NCBI RefSeq assembly: GCF_026262505.1
Contig: NC_067206.1
Span: 29,093,896-29,157,895 of the forward strand
Reading direction: 5' to 3'
Length of the DNA stretch: 64,000 nt
From: Trichomonas vaginalis G3
Lineage: Eukaryota; Parabasalia; Trichomonadida; Trichomonadidae
The position numbers and the translations under genes were made by a program. Under the pieces are notes generated by a model. The model searched no databases. It was not told the origin of the DNA and saw only the letters and a list, made by a program, of their open reading frames with translations. The first letter of the stretch is position 1. Each line of letters starts with the position of its first letter. This document shows positions 11,849 through 23,945 of the stretch, in pieces.

Positions 11849-14800
11849 ATGGTTTGTTGTGGGGAGAGTGAAGAAATTTGGGTGGTTGCATCTGGTTTTG
11901 ATGGTGTGGGGATGGTTTGTTGTGGGGAGAGTGAAGAAATTTGGGTGGTTGCATCTGGTTTTGATGGTGTGGGGATGGTTTGTTGTGGGAGAGTGAAGAA
12001 ATTTGGGTGGTTGCATCTGGTTTTGATGGTGTGGGGATGGTTTGTTGTGGGGAGAGTGAAGAAATTTGGGTGGTTGCATCTGGTTTTGATGGTGTGGGGA
12101 TGGTTTGTTGTGGGGAGAGTGAAGAAATTTGGGTGGTTGCATCTGGTTTTGATGGTGTGGGGATGGTTTGTTGTGGGGAGAGTGAAGAAATTTGGGTGGT
12201 TGCATCTGGTTTTGATGGTGTGGGGATGGTTTGTTGTGGGGAGAGTGAAGAAATTTGGGTGGTTGCATCTGGTTTTGATGGTGTGGGGATGGTTTGTTGT
12301 GGGGAGAGTGAAGAAATTTGGGTGGTTGCATCTGGTTTTGATGGTGTGGGGATGGTTTGTTGTGGGGAGAGTGAAGAAATTTGGGTGGTTGCATCTGGTT
12401 TTGATGGTGTGGGGATGGTTTGTTGTGGGGAGAGTGAAGAAATTTGGGTGGTTGCATCTGGTTTTGATGGTGTGGGGATGGTTTGTTGTGGGGAGAGTGA
12501 AGAAATTTGGGTGGTTGCATCTGGTTTTGATGGTGTGGGGATGGTTTGTTGTGGGGAGAGTGAAGAAATTTGGGTGGTTGCATCTGGTTTTGATGGTGTG
12601 GGGATGGTTTGTTGTGGGGAGAGTGAAGAAATTTGGGTGGTTGCATCTGGTTTTGATGGTGTGGGGATGGTTTGTTGTGGGAGAGTGAAGAAATTTGGGT
12701 GGTTGCATCTGGTTTTGATGGTGTGGGGATGGTTTGTTGTGGGGAGAGTGAAGAAATTTGGGTGGTTGCATCTGGTTTTGATGGTGTGGGGATGGTTTGT
12801 TGTGGGGAGAGTGAAGAAATTTGGGTGGTTGCATCTGGTTTTGATGGTGTGGGGATGGTTTGTTGTGGGGAGAGTGAAGAAATTTGGGTGGTTGCATCTG
12901 GTTTTGATGGTGTGGGGATGGTTTGTTGTGGGGAGAGTGAAGAAATTTGGGTGGTTGCATCTGGTTTTGATGGTGTGGGGATGGTTTGTTGTGGGGAGAG
13001 TGAAGAAATTTGGGTGGTTGCATCTGGTTTTGATGGTGTGGGGATGGTTTGTTGTGGGGAGAGTGAAGAAATTTGGGTGGTTGCATCTGGTTTTGATGGT
13101 GTGGGGATGGTTTGTTGTGGGGAGAGTGAAGAAATTTGGGTGGTTGCATCTGGTTTTGATGGTGTGGGGATGGTTTGTTGTGGGGAGAGTGAAGAAATTT
13201 GGGTGGTTGCATCTGGTTTTGATGGTGTGGGGATGGTTTGTTGTGGGGAGAGTGAAGAAATTTGGGTGGTTGCATCTGGTTTTGATGGTGTGGGGATGGT
13301 TTGTTGTGGGGAGAGTGAAGAAATTTGGGTGGTTGCATCTGGTTTTGATGGTGTGGGGATGGTTTGTTGTGGGGAGAGTGAAGAAATTTGGGTGGTTGCA
13401 TCTGGTTTTGATGGTGTGGGGATGGTTTGTTGTGGGGAGAGTGAAGAAATTTGGGTGGTTGCATCTGGTTTTGATGGTGTGGGGATGGTTTGTTGTGGGA
13501 GAGTGAAGAAATTTGGGTGGTTGCATCTGGTTTTGATGGTGTGGGGATGGTTTGTTGTGGGGAGAGTGAAGAAATTTGGGTGGTTGCATCTGGTTTTGAT
13601 GGTGTGGGGATGGTTTGTTGTGGGGAGAGTGAAGAAATTTGGGTGGTTGCATCTGGTTTTGATGGTGTGGGGATGGTTTGTTGTGGGGAGAGTGAAGAAA
13701 TTTGGGTGGTTGCATCTGGTTTTGATGGTGTGGGGATGGTTTGTTGTGGGGAGAGTGAAGAAATTTGGGTGGTTGCATCTGGTTTTGATGGTGTGGGGAT
13801 GGTTTGTTGTGGGGAGAGTGAAGAAATTTGGGTGGTTGCATCTGGTTTTGATGGTGTGGGGATGGTTTGTTGTGGGGAGAGTGAAGAAATTTGGGTGGTT
13901 GCATCTGGTTTTGATGGTGTGGGGATGGTTTGTTGTGGGGAGAGTGAAGAAATTTGGGTGGTTGCATCTGGTTTTGATGGTGTGGGGATGGTTTGTTGTG
14001 GGGAGAGTGAAGAAATTTGGGTGGTTGCATCTGGTTTTGATGGTGTGGGGATGGTTTGTTGTGGGGAGAGTGAAGAAATTTGGGTGGTTGCATCTGGTTT
14101 TGATGGTGTGGGGATGGTTTGTTGTGGGGAGAGTGAAGAAATTTGGGTGGTTGCATCTGGTTTTGATGGTGTGGGGATGGTTTGTTTGGGGAGAGTGAAG
14201 AAATTTGGGTGGTTGCATCTGGTTTTGATGGTGTGGGGATGGTTTGTTGTGGGGAGAGTGAAGAAATTTGGGTGGTTGCATCTGGTTTTGATGGTGTGGG
14301 GATGGTTTGTTGTGGGGAGAGTGAAGAAATTTGGGTGGTTGCATCTGGTTTTGATGGTGTGGGGATGGTTTGTTGTGGGGAGAGTGAAGAAATTTGGGTG
14401 GTTGCATCTGGTTTTGATGGTGTGGGGATGGTTTGTTGTGGGGAGAGTGAAGAAATTTGGGTGGTTGCATCTGGTTTTGATGGTGTGGGGATGGTTTGTT
14501 GTGGGGAGAGTGAAGAAATTTGGGTGGTTGCATCTGGTTTTGATGGTGTGGGGATGGTTTGTTGTGGGGAGAGTGAAGAAATTTGGGTGGTTGCATCTGG
14601 TTTTGATGGTGTGGGGATGGTTTGTTGTGGGGAGAGTGAAGAAATTTGGGTGGTTGCATCTGGTTTTGATGGTGTGGGGATGGTTTGTTGTGGGGAGAGT
14701 GAAGAAATTTGGGTGGTTGCATCTGGTTTTGATGGTGTGGGGATGGTTTGTTGTGGGGAGAGTGAAGAAATTTGGGTGGTTGCATCTGGTTTTGATGGTG

Positions 14801-17800
14801 TGGGGATGGTTTGTTGTGGGAGAGTGAAGAAATTTGGGTGGTTGCATCTGGTTTTGATGGTGTGGGGATGTTTGGTTGTTGGAGAGTGAAGAAATTTGGG
14901 TGGTTGCATCTGGTTTTGATGGTGTGGGGATGGTTTGTTGTGGGGAGAGTGAAGAAATTTGGGTGGTTGCATCTGGTTTTGATGGTGTGGGGATGGTTTG
15001 TTGTGGGGAGAGTGAAGAAATTTGGGTGGTTGCATCTGGTTTTGATGGTGTGGGGATGGTTTGTTGTGGGGAGAGTGAAGAAATTTGGGTGGTTGCATCT
15101 GGTTTTGATGGTGTGGGGATGGTTTGTTGTGGGGAGAGTGAAGAAATTTGGGTGGTTGCATCTGGTTTTGATGGTGTGGGGATGGTTTGTTGTGGGGAGA
15201 GTGAAGAAATTTGGGTGGTTGCATCTGGTTTTGATGGTGTGGGGATGGTTTGTTGTGGGGAGAGTGAAGAAATTTGGGTGGTTGCATCTGGTTTTGATGG
15301 TGTGGGATGGTTTGTTGTGGGGAGAGTGAAGAAATTTGGGTGGTTGCATCTGGTTTTGATGGTGTGGGGATGGTTTGTTGTGGGGAGAGTGAAGAAATTT
15401 GGGTGGTTGCATCTGGTTTTGATGGTGTGGGGATGGTTTGTTGTGGGGAGAGTGAAGAAATTTGGGTGGTTGCATCTGGTTTTGATGGTGTGGGGATGGT
15501 TTGTTGTGGGGAGAGTGAAGAAATTTGGGTGGTTGCATCTGGTTTTGATGGTGTGGGGATGGTTTGTTGTGGGGAGAGTGAAGAAATTTGGGTGGTTGCA
15601 TCTGGTTTTGATGGTGTGGGGATGGTTTGTTGTGGGGATGGTTTTGGTGGTGTGGGGATGGTTTGTTGTGGGGAGAGTGAAGAAATTTGGGTGGTTGCAT
15701 CTGGTTTTGATGGTGTGGGGATGGTTTGTTGTGGGAGAGTGAAGAAATTTGGGTGGTTGCATCTGGTTTTGATGGTGTGGGGATGGTTTGTTGTGGGGAG
15801 AGTGAAGAAATTTGGGTGGTTGCATCTGGTTTTTGATGGTGTGGGGATGGTTTGTTGTGGGGAGAGTGAAGAAATTTGGGTGGTTGCATCTGGTTTTTGA
15901 TGGTGTGGGGATGGTTTGTTGTGGGGAGAGTGAAGAAATTTGGGTGGTTGCATCTGGTTTTGATGGTGTGGGGATGGTTTGTTGTGGGGAGAGTGAAGAA
16001 ATTTGGGTGGTTGCATCTGGTTTTGATGGTGTGGGGATGGTTTGTTGTGGGGGAGTGAAGAAATTTGGGTGGTTGCATCTGGTTTTGATGGTGTGGGGAT
16101 GGTTTGTTGGGGAGAGTGAAGAAATTTGGGTGGTTGCATCTGGTTTTGATGGTGTGGGGATGGTTTGTTGTGGGAGAGTGAAGAAATTTGGGTGGTTGCA
16201 TCTGGTTTTGATGGTGTGGGGATGGTTTGTTGTGGGGAGAGTGAAGAAATTGGGTGGTTGCATCTGGTTTTGATGGTGTGGGGATGGTTTGTTGTGGGGA
16301 GAGTGAAGAAATTTGGGTGGTTGCATCTGGTTTTGATGGTGTGGGGATGGTTTGTTGTGGGGAGAGTGAAGAAATTTGGGTGGTTGCATCTGGTTTTGAT
16401 GGTGTGGGGATGTTTGTTGTGGGGAAGTGAAGAAATTTGGGTGGTGCATCTGGTTTTGATGGTGTGGGGATGGTTTGTTGTGGGGAGAGTGAAGAAATTT
16501 GGGTGGTTGCATCTGGTTTTGATGGTGTGGGGATGGTTTGTTGTGGGGAGAGTGAAGAAATTTGGGTGGTTGCATCTGGTTTTGATGGTGTGGGGATGGT
16601 TTGTTGTGGGGAGAGTGAAGAAATTTGGGTGGTTGCATCTGGTTTTGATGGTGTGGGGATGGTTTGTTGTGGGAGAGTGAAGAAATTTGGGTGGTTGCAT
16701 CTGGTTTTGATGGTGTGGGGATGGTTTGTTGTGGGGAGAGTGAAGAAATTTGGGTGGTTGCATCTGGTTTTGATGGTGTGGGGATGGTTTGTTGTGGGGA
16801 GAGTGAAGAAATTTGGGTGGTTGCATCTGGTTTTGATGGTGTGGGGATGGTTTGTTGTGGGGAGAGTGAAGAAATTTGGGTGGTTGCATCTGGTTTTGAT
16901 GGTGTGGGGATGGTTTGTTGTGGGGAGAGTGAAGAAATTTGGGTGGTTGCATCTGGTTTTGATGGTGTGGGGATGGTTTGTTGTGGGGAGAGTGAAGAAA
17001 TTTGGGTGGTTGCATCTGGTTTTGATGGTGTGGGGATGGTTTGTTGTGGGGAGAGTGAAGAAATTTGGGTGGTTGCATCTGGTTTTGATGGTGTGGGGAT
17101 GGTTTGTTGTGGGGAGAGTGAAGAAATTTGGGTGGTTGCATCTGGTTTTGATGGTGTGGGGATGGTTTGTTGTGGGGAGAGTGAAGAAATTTGGGTGGTT
17201 GCATCTGGTTTTGATGGTGTGGGGATGGTTTGTTGTGGGGAGAGTGAAGAAATTTGGGTGGTTGCATCTGGTTTTGATGGTGTGGGGATGGTTTGTTGTG
17301 GGGATGGTTTTGATGGTGTGGGGATGGTTTGTTGTGGGGAGAGTGAAGAAATTTGGGTGGTTGCATCTGGTTTTGATGGTGTGGGGATGGTTTGTTGTGG
17401 GGATGGTTTTGATGGTGTGGGGATGGTTTGTTGTGGGGAGAGTGAAGAAATTTGGGTGGTTGCATCTGGTTTTGATGGTGTGGGGATGGTTTGTTGTGGG
17501 GAGAGTGAAGAAATTTGGGTGGTTGCATCTGGTTTTGATGGTGTGGGGATGGTTTGTTGTGGGGATGGTTTTGATGGTGTGGGGATGGTTTGTTGTGGGG
17601 AGAGTGAAGAAATTTGGGTGGTTGCATCTGGTTTTGATGGTGTGGGGATGGTTTGTTGTGGGAGAGTGAAGAAATTTGGGTGGTTGCATCTGGTTTTGAT
17701 GGTGTGGGGATGGTTTGTTGTGGGAGAGTGAAGAAATTTGGGTGGTTGCATCTGGTTTTGATGGTGTGGGGATGGTTTGTTGTGGGGAGAGTGAAGAAAT

Positions 17801-20800
17801 TTGGGTGGTTGCATCTGGTTTTGATGGTGTGGGGATGGTTTGTTGTGGGGAGAGTGAAGAAATTTGGGTGGTTGCATCTGGTTTTGATGGTGTGGGGATG
17901 GTTTGTTGTGGGAGAGTGAAGAAATTTGGGTGGTTGCATCTGGTTTTGATGGTGTGGGGATGGTTTGTTGTGGGGAGAGTGAAGAAATTTGGGTGGTTGC
18001 ATCTGGTTTTGATGGTGTGGGGATGGTTTGTTGTGGGGAGAGTGAAGAAATTTGGGTGGTTGCATCTGGTTTTGATGGTGTGGGGATGGTTTGTTGTGGG
18101 GAGAGTGAAGAAATTTGGGTGGTTGCATCTGGTTTTGATGGTGTGGGGATGGTTTGTTGTGGGGAGAGTGAAGAAATTTGGGTGGTTGCATCTGGTTTTG
18201 ATGGTGTGGGGATGGTTTGTTGTGGGGAGAGTGAAGAAATTTGGGTGGTTGCATCTGGTTTTGATGGTGTGGGGATGGTTTGTTGTGGGAGAGTGAAGAA
18301 ATTTGGGTGGTTGCATCTGGTTTTGATGGTGTGGGGATGGTTTGTTGTGGGGAGAGTGAAGAAATTTGGGTGGTTGCATCTGGTTTTGATGGTGTGGGGA
18401 TGGTTTGTTGTGGGGAGAGTGAAGAAATTTGGGTGGTTGCATCTGGTTTTGATGGTGTGGGGATGGTTTGTTGTGGGGAGAGTGAAGAAATTTGGGTGGT
18501 TGCATCTGGTTTTGATGGTGTGGGGGGTTTGTTGTGGGGAGAGTGAAGAAATTTGGGTGGTTGCATCTGGTTTTGATGGTGTGGGGATGGTTTGTTGTGG
18601 GGAGAGTGAAGAAATTTGGGTGGTTGCATCTGGTTTTGATGGTGTGGGGATGGTTTGTTGTGGGAGAGTGAAGAAATTTGGGTGGTTGCATCTGGTTTTG
18701 ATGGTGTGGGGATGGTTTGTTGTGGGGAGAGTGAAGAAATTTGGGTGGTTGCATCTGGTTTTGATGGTGTGGGGATGGTTTGTTGTGGGGAGAGTGAAGA
18801 AATTTGGGTGGTTGCATCTGGTTTTGATGGTGTGGGGATGGTTTGTTGTTGGGGAGAGTGAAGAAATTTGGGTGGTTGCATCTGGTTTTGATGGTGTGGG
18901 GATGGTTTGTTGTGGGGATGGTTTTGATGGTGTGGGGATGGTTTGTTGTGGGGAGAGTGAAGAAATTTGGGTGGTTGCATCTGGTTTTGATGGTGTGGGG
19001 ATGGTTTGTTGTGGGGAGAGTGAAGAAATTTGGGTGGTTGCATCTGGTTTTGATGGTGTGGGGATGGTTTGTTGTGGGGAGAGTGAAGAAATTTGGGTGG
19101 TTGCATCTGGTTTTGATGGTGTGGGGATGGTTTGTTGTGGGGAGAGTGAAGAAATTTGGGTGGTTGCATCTGGTTTTGATGGTGTGGGGATGGTTTGTTG
19201 TGGGGAGAGTGAAGAAATTTGGGTGGTTGCATCTGGTTTTGATGGTGTGGGGATGGTTTGTTGTGGGGAGAGTGAAGAAATTTGGGTGGTTGCATCTGGT
19301 TTTGATGGTGTGGGGATGGTTTGTTGTGGGAGAGTGAAGAAATTTGGGTGGTTGCATCTGGTTTTGATGGTGTGGGGATGGTTTGTTGTGGGGAGAGTGA
19401 AGAAATTTGGGTGGTTGCATCTGGTTTTGATGGTGTGGGGATGGTTTGTTGTGGGGAGAGTGAAGAAATTTGGGTGGTTGCATCTGGTTTTGATGGTGTG
19501 GGGATGGTTTGTTGTGGGGAGAGTGAAGAAATTTGGGTGGTTGCATCTGGTTTTGATGGTGTGGGGATGGTTTGTTGTGGGGAGAGTGAAGAAATTTGGG
19601 TGGTTGCATCTGGTTTTGATGGTGTGGGGATGGTTTGTTGTGGGGAGAGTGAAGAAATTTGGGTGGTTGCATCTGGTTTTGATGGTGTGGGGATGGTTTG
19701 TTGTGGGGAGAGTGAAGAAATTTGGGTGGTTGCATCTGGTTTTGATGGTGTGGGGATGGTTTGTTGTGGGGAGAGTGAAGAAATTTGGGTGGTTGCATCT
19801 GGTTTTGATGGTGTGGGGATGGTTTGTTGTGGGGAGAGTGAAGAAATTTGGGTGGTTGCATCTGGTTTTGATGGTGTGGGGATGGTTTGTTGTGGGGAGA
19901 GTGAAGAAATTTGGGTGGTTGCATCTGGTTTTGATGGTGTGGGGATGGTTTGTTGTGGGGAGAGTGAAGAAATTTGGGTGGTTGCATCTGGTTTTGATGG
20001 TGTGGGGATGGTTTGTTGTGGGGAGAGTGAAGAAATTTGGGTGGTTGCATCTGGTTTTGATGGTGTGGGGATGGTTTGTTGTGGGGAGAGTGAAGAAATT
20101 TGGGTGGTTGCATCTGGTTTTGATGGTGTGGGGATGGTTTGTTGTGGGGAGAGTGAAGAAATTTGGGTGGTTGCATCTGGTTTTGATGGTGTGGGGATGG
20201 TTTGTTGTGGGGAGAGTGAAGAAATTTGGGTGGTTGCATCTGGTTTTGATGGTGTGGGGATGGTTTTTGTTGTGGGAGAGTGAAGAAATTTGGGTGGTTG
20301 CATCTGGTTTTGATGGTGTGGGATGGTTTGTTGTGGGGAGAGTGAAGAAATTTGGGTGGTTGCATCTGGTTTTGATGGTGTGGGGATGGTTTGTTGTGGG
20401 AGAGTGAAGAAATTTGGGTGGTTGCATCTGGTTTTGATGGTGTGGGGATGGTTTGTTGTGGGGAGAGTGAAGAAATTTGGGTGGTTGCATCTGGTTTTGA
20501 TGGTGTGGGGATGGTTTGTTGTGGGGAGAGTGAAGAAATTTGGGTGGTTGCATCTGGTTTTGATGGTGTGGGGATGGTTTGTTGTGGGGAGAGTGAAGAA
20601 ATTTGGGTGGTTGCATCTGGTTTTGATGGTGTGGGGATGGTTTGTTGTGGGGAGAGTGAAGAAATTTGGGTGGTTGCATCTGGTTTTGATGGTGTGGGGA
20701 TGGTTTGTTGTGGGGAGAGTGAAGAAATTTGGGTGGTTGCATCTGGTTTTGATGGTGTGGGGATGGTTTGTTGTGGGGAGAGTGAAGAAATTTGGGTGTT

Positions 20801-20940
20801 GCATCTGGTTTTGATGGTGTGGGGATGGTTTGTTGTGGGAGAGTGAAGAAATTTGGGTGGTTGCATCTGGTTTTGATGGTGTGGGGATGGTTTGTTGTGG
20901 GGAGAGTGAAGAAATTTGGGTGGTTGCATCTGGTTTTGAT
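11849..20940 (+). repeat. 63-bp G-rich minisatellite, about 144 units
   Basis: The array is built from a 63-bp unit that contains GTGGGGAGAGTGAAGAAA, TTTGGGTGGTTGCATCTGG and TTTTGATGGTGTGGGG. Units are almost identical across 9 kb. Variants are a 62-bp form with one G fewer, a 36-bp short form (near 15636, 17296, 17400, 17558 and 18913) and rare single-base changes. The + strand has only two C per unit. Because 63 and 36 are multiples of three and the minus strand lacks stops in every frame, all three minus frames stay open for about 9 kb, as do two plus frames. The open frames therefore do not by themselves indicate a gene. Unique sequence flanks both ends (11805-11848 and from 20941). Confidence 0.97.
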
Positions 20941-22909
20941 AGTTATTCTGCAAGAAAAAAAAATTCTCATTAATAACTTCAAGCCGATTTTTCACTGTAA
21001 TAAAACTCCAAACTTCTCTTAATTGTGGAGATAAATTGAAGTTTTCTTCATGCATACTAATTTATTACTTTGTATTTACATTAATTTCAGAAACAGTGTT
21101 GACATATATGCAATTTAAAATCGATGTCATTTATACTTAATTAGAATATATCCAATCGTTCTATTCTTTCAAAATATAAAGCTCTACAATGGAAATTGTA
21201 TAGCTTAAAATATAATAATCTGCCCCGATACTTTGAACGATGAAAATCATAAGCCACTGCAATAAGATTAATCTTCAATTGTTGTATATATTGATATCTT
21301 ACTCTCATAAAAATCTGCAAGACCGTTTTCGCGAAAAAGTCATTTTACATATATGCGTTACTTAGTTAGGCGATTGATCTAACCTCAACCATAAAAATAT
21401 TGCAAAATACTGAAAGTCTATATATAATTAATAGACTCTAAATATTGCTGCTGCGCTTAAAACAAGATTTAACAAATTTGTCGATATTCACTCAACAAAT
21501 TGAAATTTCATCAATAAAGCAAAAACAAAATGAGTTACAAACGGGAACATGACGAATTTATCTACTAAAAACAAATTTATAACTAACATACAGCAAAAAT
21601 TCTCGATTAATCCCCGAATTGCAACAAATAACTTGAAGATGTTGTTTTACGTTGCTTACAAAAGCAAACTACATAAAGTTTTTGAAATAGAACCTTTTAA
21701 ATACGCTCAAATAAAAATCTATTCTAATACCTTTTCTCTTTTTTTTAAATAAATATATTCTCATTCATTCCCTAAAACAAACCATTATATGAATAACATG
21801 AAATATGTCATTAAAAATAAATTATAATAATAATCCAAAATATTCTTATCAGATATGGGAAAAAAGACAAATTTTGGAACAAGCATCAAAAATAAATAAC
21901 GTTTGTAATTCCAAAAATTTTTTCATTTTGCAAATTTTCATGGAAAATTCATATTTCTTCTCTCGATTTTAAAATTTTTGAATTTTTTTTTGGAATTTTA
22001 AATGAAGAATTGAGAAACCTAATATAGATGGTTGTTATCTCATATGTGAATATGTTCGTTTTATTTCACAGTTTGGAATTTTCTCATATTTTATGGTGAA
22101 ATTGAGTTTCTATCACAAGTTTAGATAGCATATTTAAGGACAGATTACATGAATTTATATTTTCATCAATATGGTATATTGAAATAGGAGACGCTCAATA
22201 TTACAATGTCTTTCTTAGAATTCCAAATGTATTCAAATTTCCTGAAACTACAATTTCTGTAGTTACTAGCCACATATAGGAAGCAATACACAAATGTCTA
22301 GTAGATAGTATATCATTTTATCTCGCAAAATGAGTATCTTAGGAAAAATTCTAGATACTTTTTCAAAACATGCAACAACGCAAGATCTATTCTGTAAAAC
22401 CGATTAACAGTACAAATATGTTTATTTGCAGGTCAAAGATTTGAATGTTAATTTTAATAATAATTCCTCGAAATCGCTCTTGCAGTTTTCTTCCATTCTT
22501 CGTCTATTAGTTACCGAGTACCTACATAGTCTAAATCCATTACCAAAATCAAGAAAGCATCGTTACGATTTTGTTGACCTACCTTTATCAAAAATTACAA
22601 CTTCCAAGCAAATCATTTTAAATCTCATATCTCATTTTTCTATACAAAGTACAAAATCATAAAACTCTGTATCATTTCTATTATATTATCTTTTAAAAAC
22701 GCTGAAAATTTCTATATACGTCGAGATATAAAAGCTTTTTGAGAATGAGGGAAAAAAAGTGACGAAAATTCCTGGAAATGGAGGATACTGATATAGTGAT
22801 TCCTAGAATCATATTAGTGACAAAACAAGTAAAAAGAATAAATAGAGCATCTGAAAATATATATAATATTTTTGTTTGTTTGAATATTCAGGAGTTTTTA
22901 ATTTGATGC
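20941..22909. other. AT-rich host-like DNA, no gene seen
   Basis: Nearly 2 kb of very AT-rich sequence. Only short open stretches of low-complexity composition occur (under 80 codons), without an initiator motif or recognisable protein. I see no RNA gene. Confidence 0.7.
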
Positions 22910-22911
22910 TC

Positions 22912-22915
<4 letters not shown>
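22910..22915 (+). repeat. Target-site duplication of copy B, left
   Basis: TCATTA stands just before the A-run of copy B and again just after its terminal T-run at 46756-46761. A 6-bp duplication is the size expected for Maverick/Polinton insertion. Confidence 0.85.
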
Positions 22916-22954
<39 letters not shown>

Positions 22955-23905
22955 TAGTGGGGCTTCCAGGCACTTCGTGCCTTCTAGCCCTGAGGATGTT
23001 TTGTCAAGACTTCTTCATCGTAAATGTTTTGTCAAGACTTCTTCGTAAAGACTTTGTCAAGACTTCTTCATCGTAAATGTTTTGTCAAGACTTCTTCGTA
23101 AAGACTTTGTCAAGACTTCTTCGTAAAATCAGACAAAAATATATTTTATGTTAGAATGTTAGATCTAACCTCTTTTCTAACATGTTTTCTAACATCGTAG
23201 AAAACTCATGATTTCTTCGTAAATGTTTTGTCAAGACTTCTTCATCGTAAATGTTTTGTCAAGACTTCTTCGTAATGAGCGTAAAAGACCCAAAAATATT
23301 TTATGTTAGAATGTTAGATCTAACATGTTTTCTAACACGTTTTCTAACATCGTAGAAAACTCATGATTTCATCGTAAATGTTTTGTCAAGACTTCTTCAT
23401 CGTAAATGTTTTGTCAAGACTTCTTCATCGTAAATGTTTTGTCAAGACTTCTTCGTAATGAGCGTAAAAGACCCAAAAATATATTTTATGTTAGAATGTT
23501 AGATCTAACATGTTTTCTAACACGTTTTCTAACATCGTAGAAAACTCATGATTTCATCGTAAATGTTTTGTCAAGACTTCTTCATCGTAAATGTTTTGTC
23601 AAGACTTCTTCATCGTAAATGTTTTGTCAAGACTTCTTCGTAATGAGCGTAAAAGACCAAATTTCAAGAGTTTTCTACGATGTTAGAAAACGTGTTAGAA
23701 AACATGTTAGATCTAACATTCTAACATAAAATATATTTTTATTGAATTCCGTATGAAATTTCATGAGTTTTGTATGTTTTAGACCATGTTAGAAAACATG
23801 TTAGAAAACATGTTAGATCTAACATTCTAACATAAAATATATTTTTGGGTCATTTACACTCATTTACGAAGAAGTCTCAACAAAGTCTTTACGAAGAAGT
23901 CTTTA
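22916..23905 (+). repeat. Left terminal repeat and sub-terminal tandem repeats of copy B
   Basis: After a 37-base A-run the repeat begins GGTAGTGGGGCTTCC and forms the hairpin AGGCAC-TTC-GTGCCT nested in GGGCT/AGCCC. The next 900 bases are built from two short modules. One is TTTTGTCAAGACTTCTTC with CGTAAATG; the other is ATGTTAGAATGTTAGATC followed by TAACATG-type steps, and carries the palindrome TGTTAGATCTAACA. The right end mirrors the first 85 bases closely and then differs in module order. Confidence 0.9.
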
Positions 23906-23945
23906 CAAAACATCTGTCAAAAGCCGCTTTTTAACTTCACTTAAA

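Noticed and set aside
11849-20940. CRISPR-like array
   Set aside because: Units are tandem and contiguous with no unique spacers, and the genome is eukaryotic.
11594-21055. A 3000-codon protein on the minus strand across the minisatellite
   Set aside because: All three minus frames are equally open because of the repeat's composition and length. Single-base unit variants shift frame freely, there is no initiator before the first methionine, and a 100-N gap is included.
20941-22909. Short frames in AT-rich DNA as small genes
   Set aside because: Low-complexity composition, no initiator and no recognisable protein pattern.
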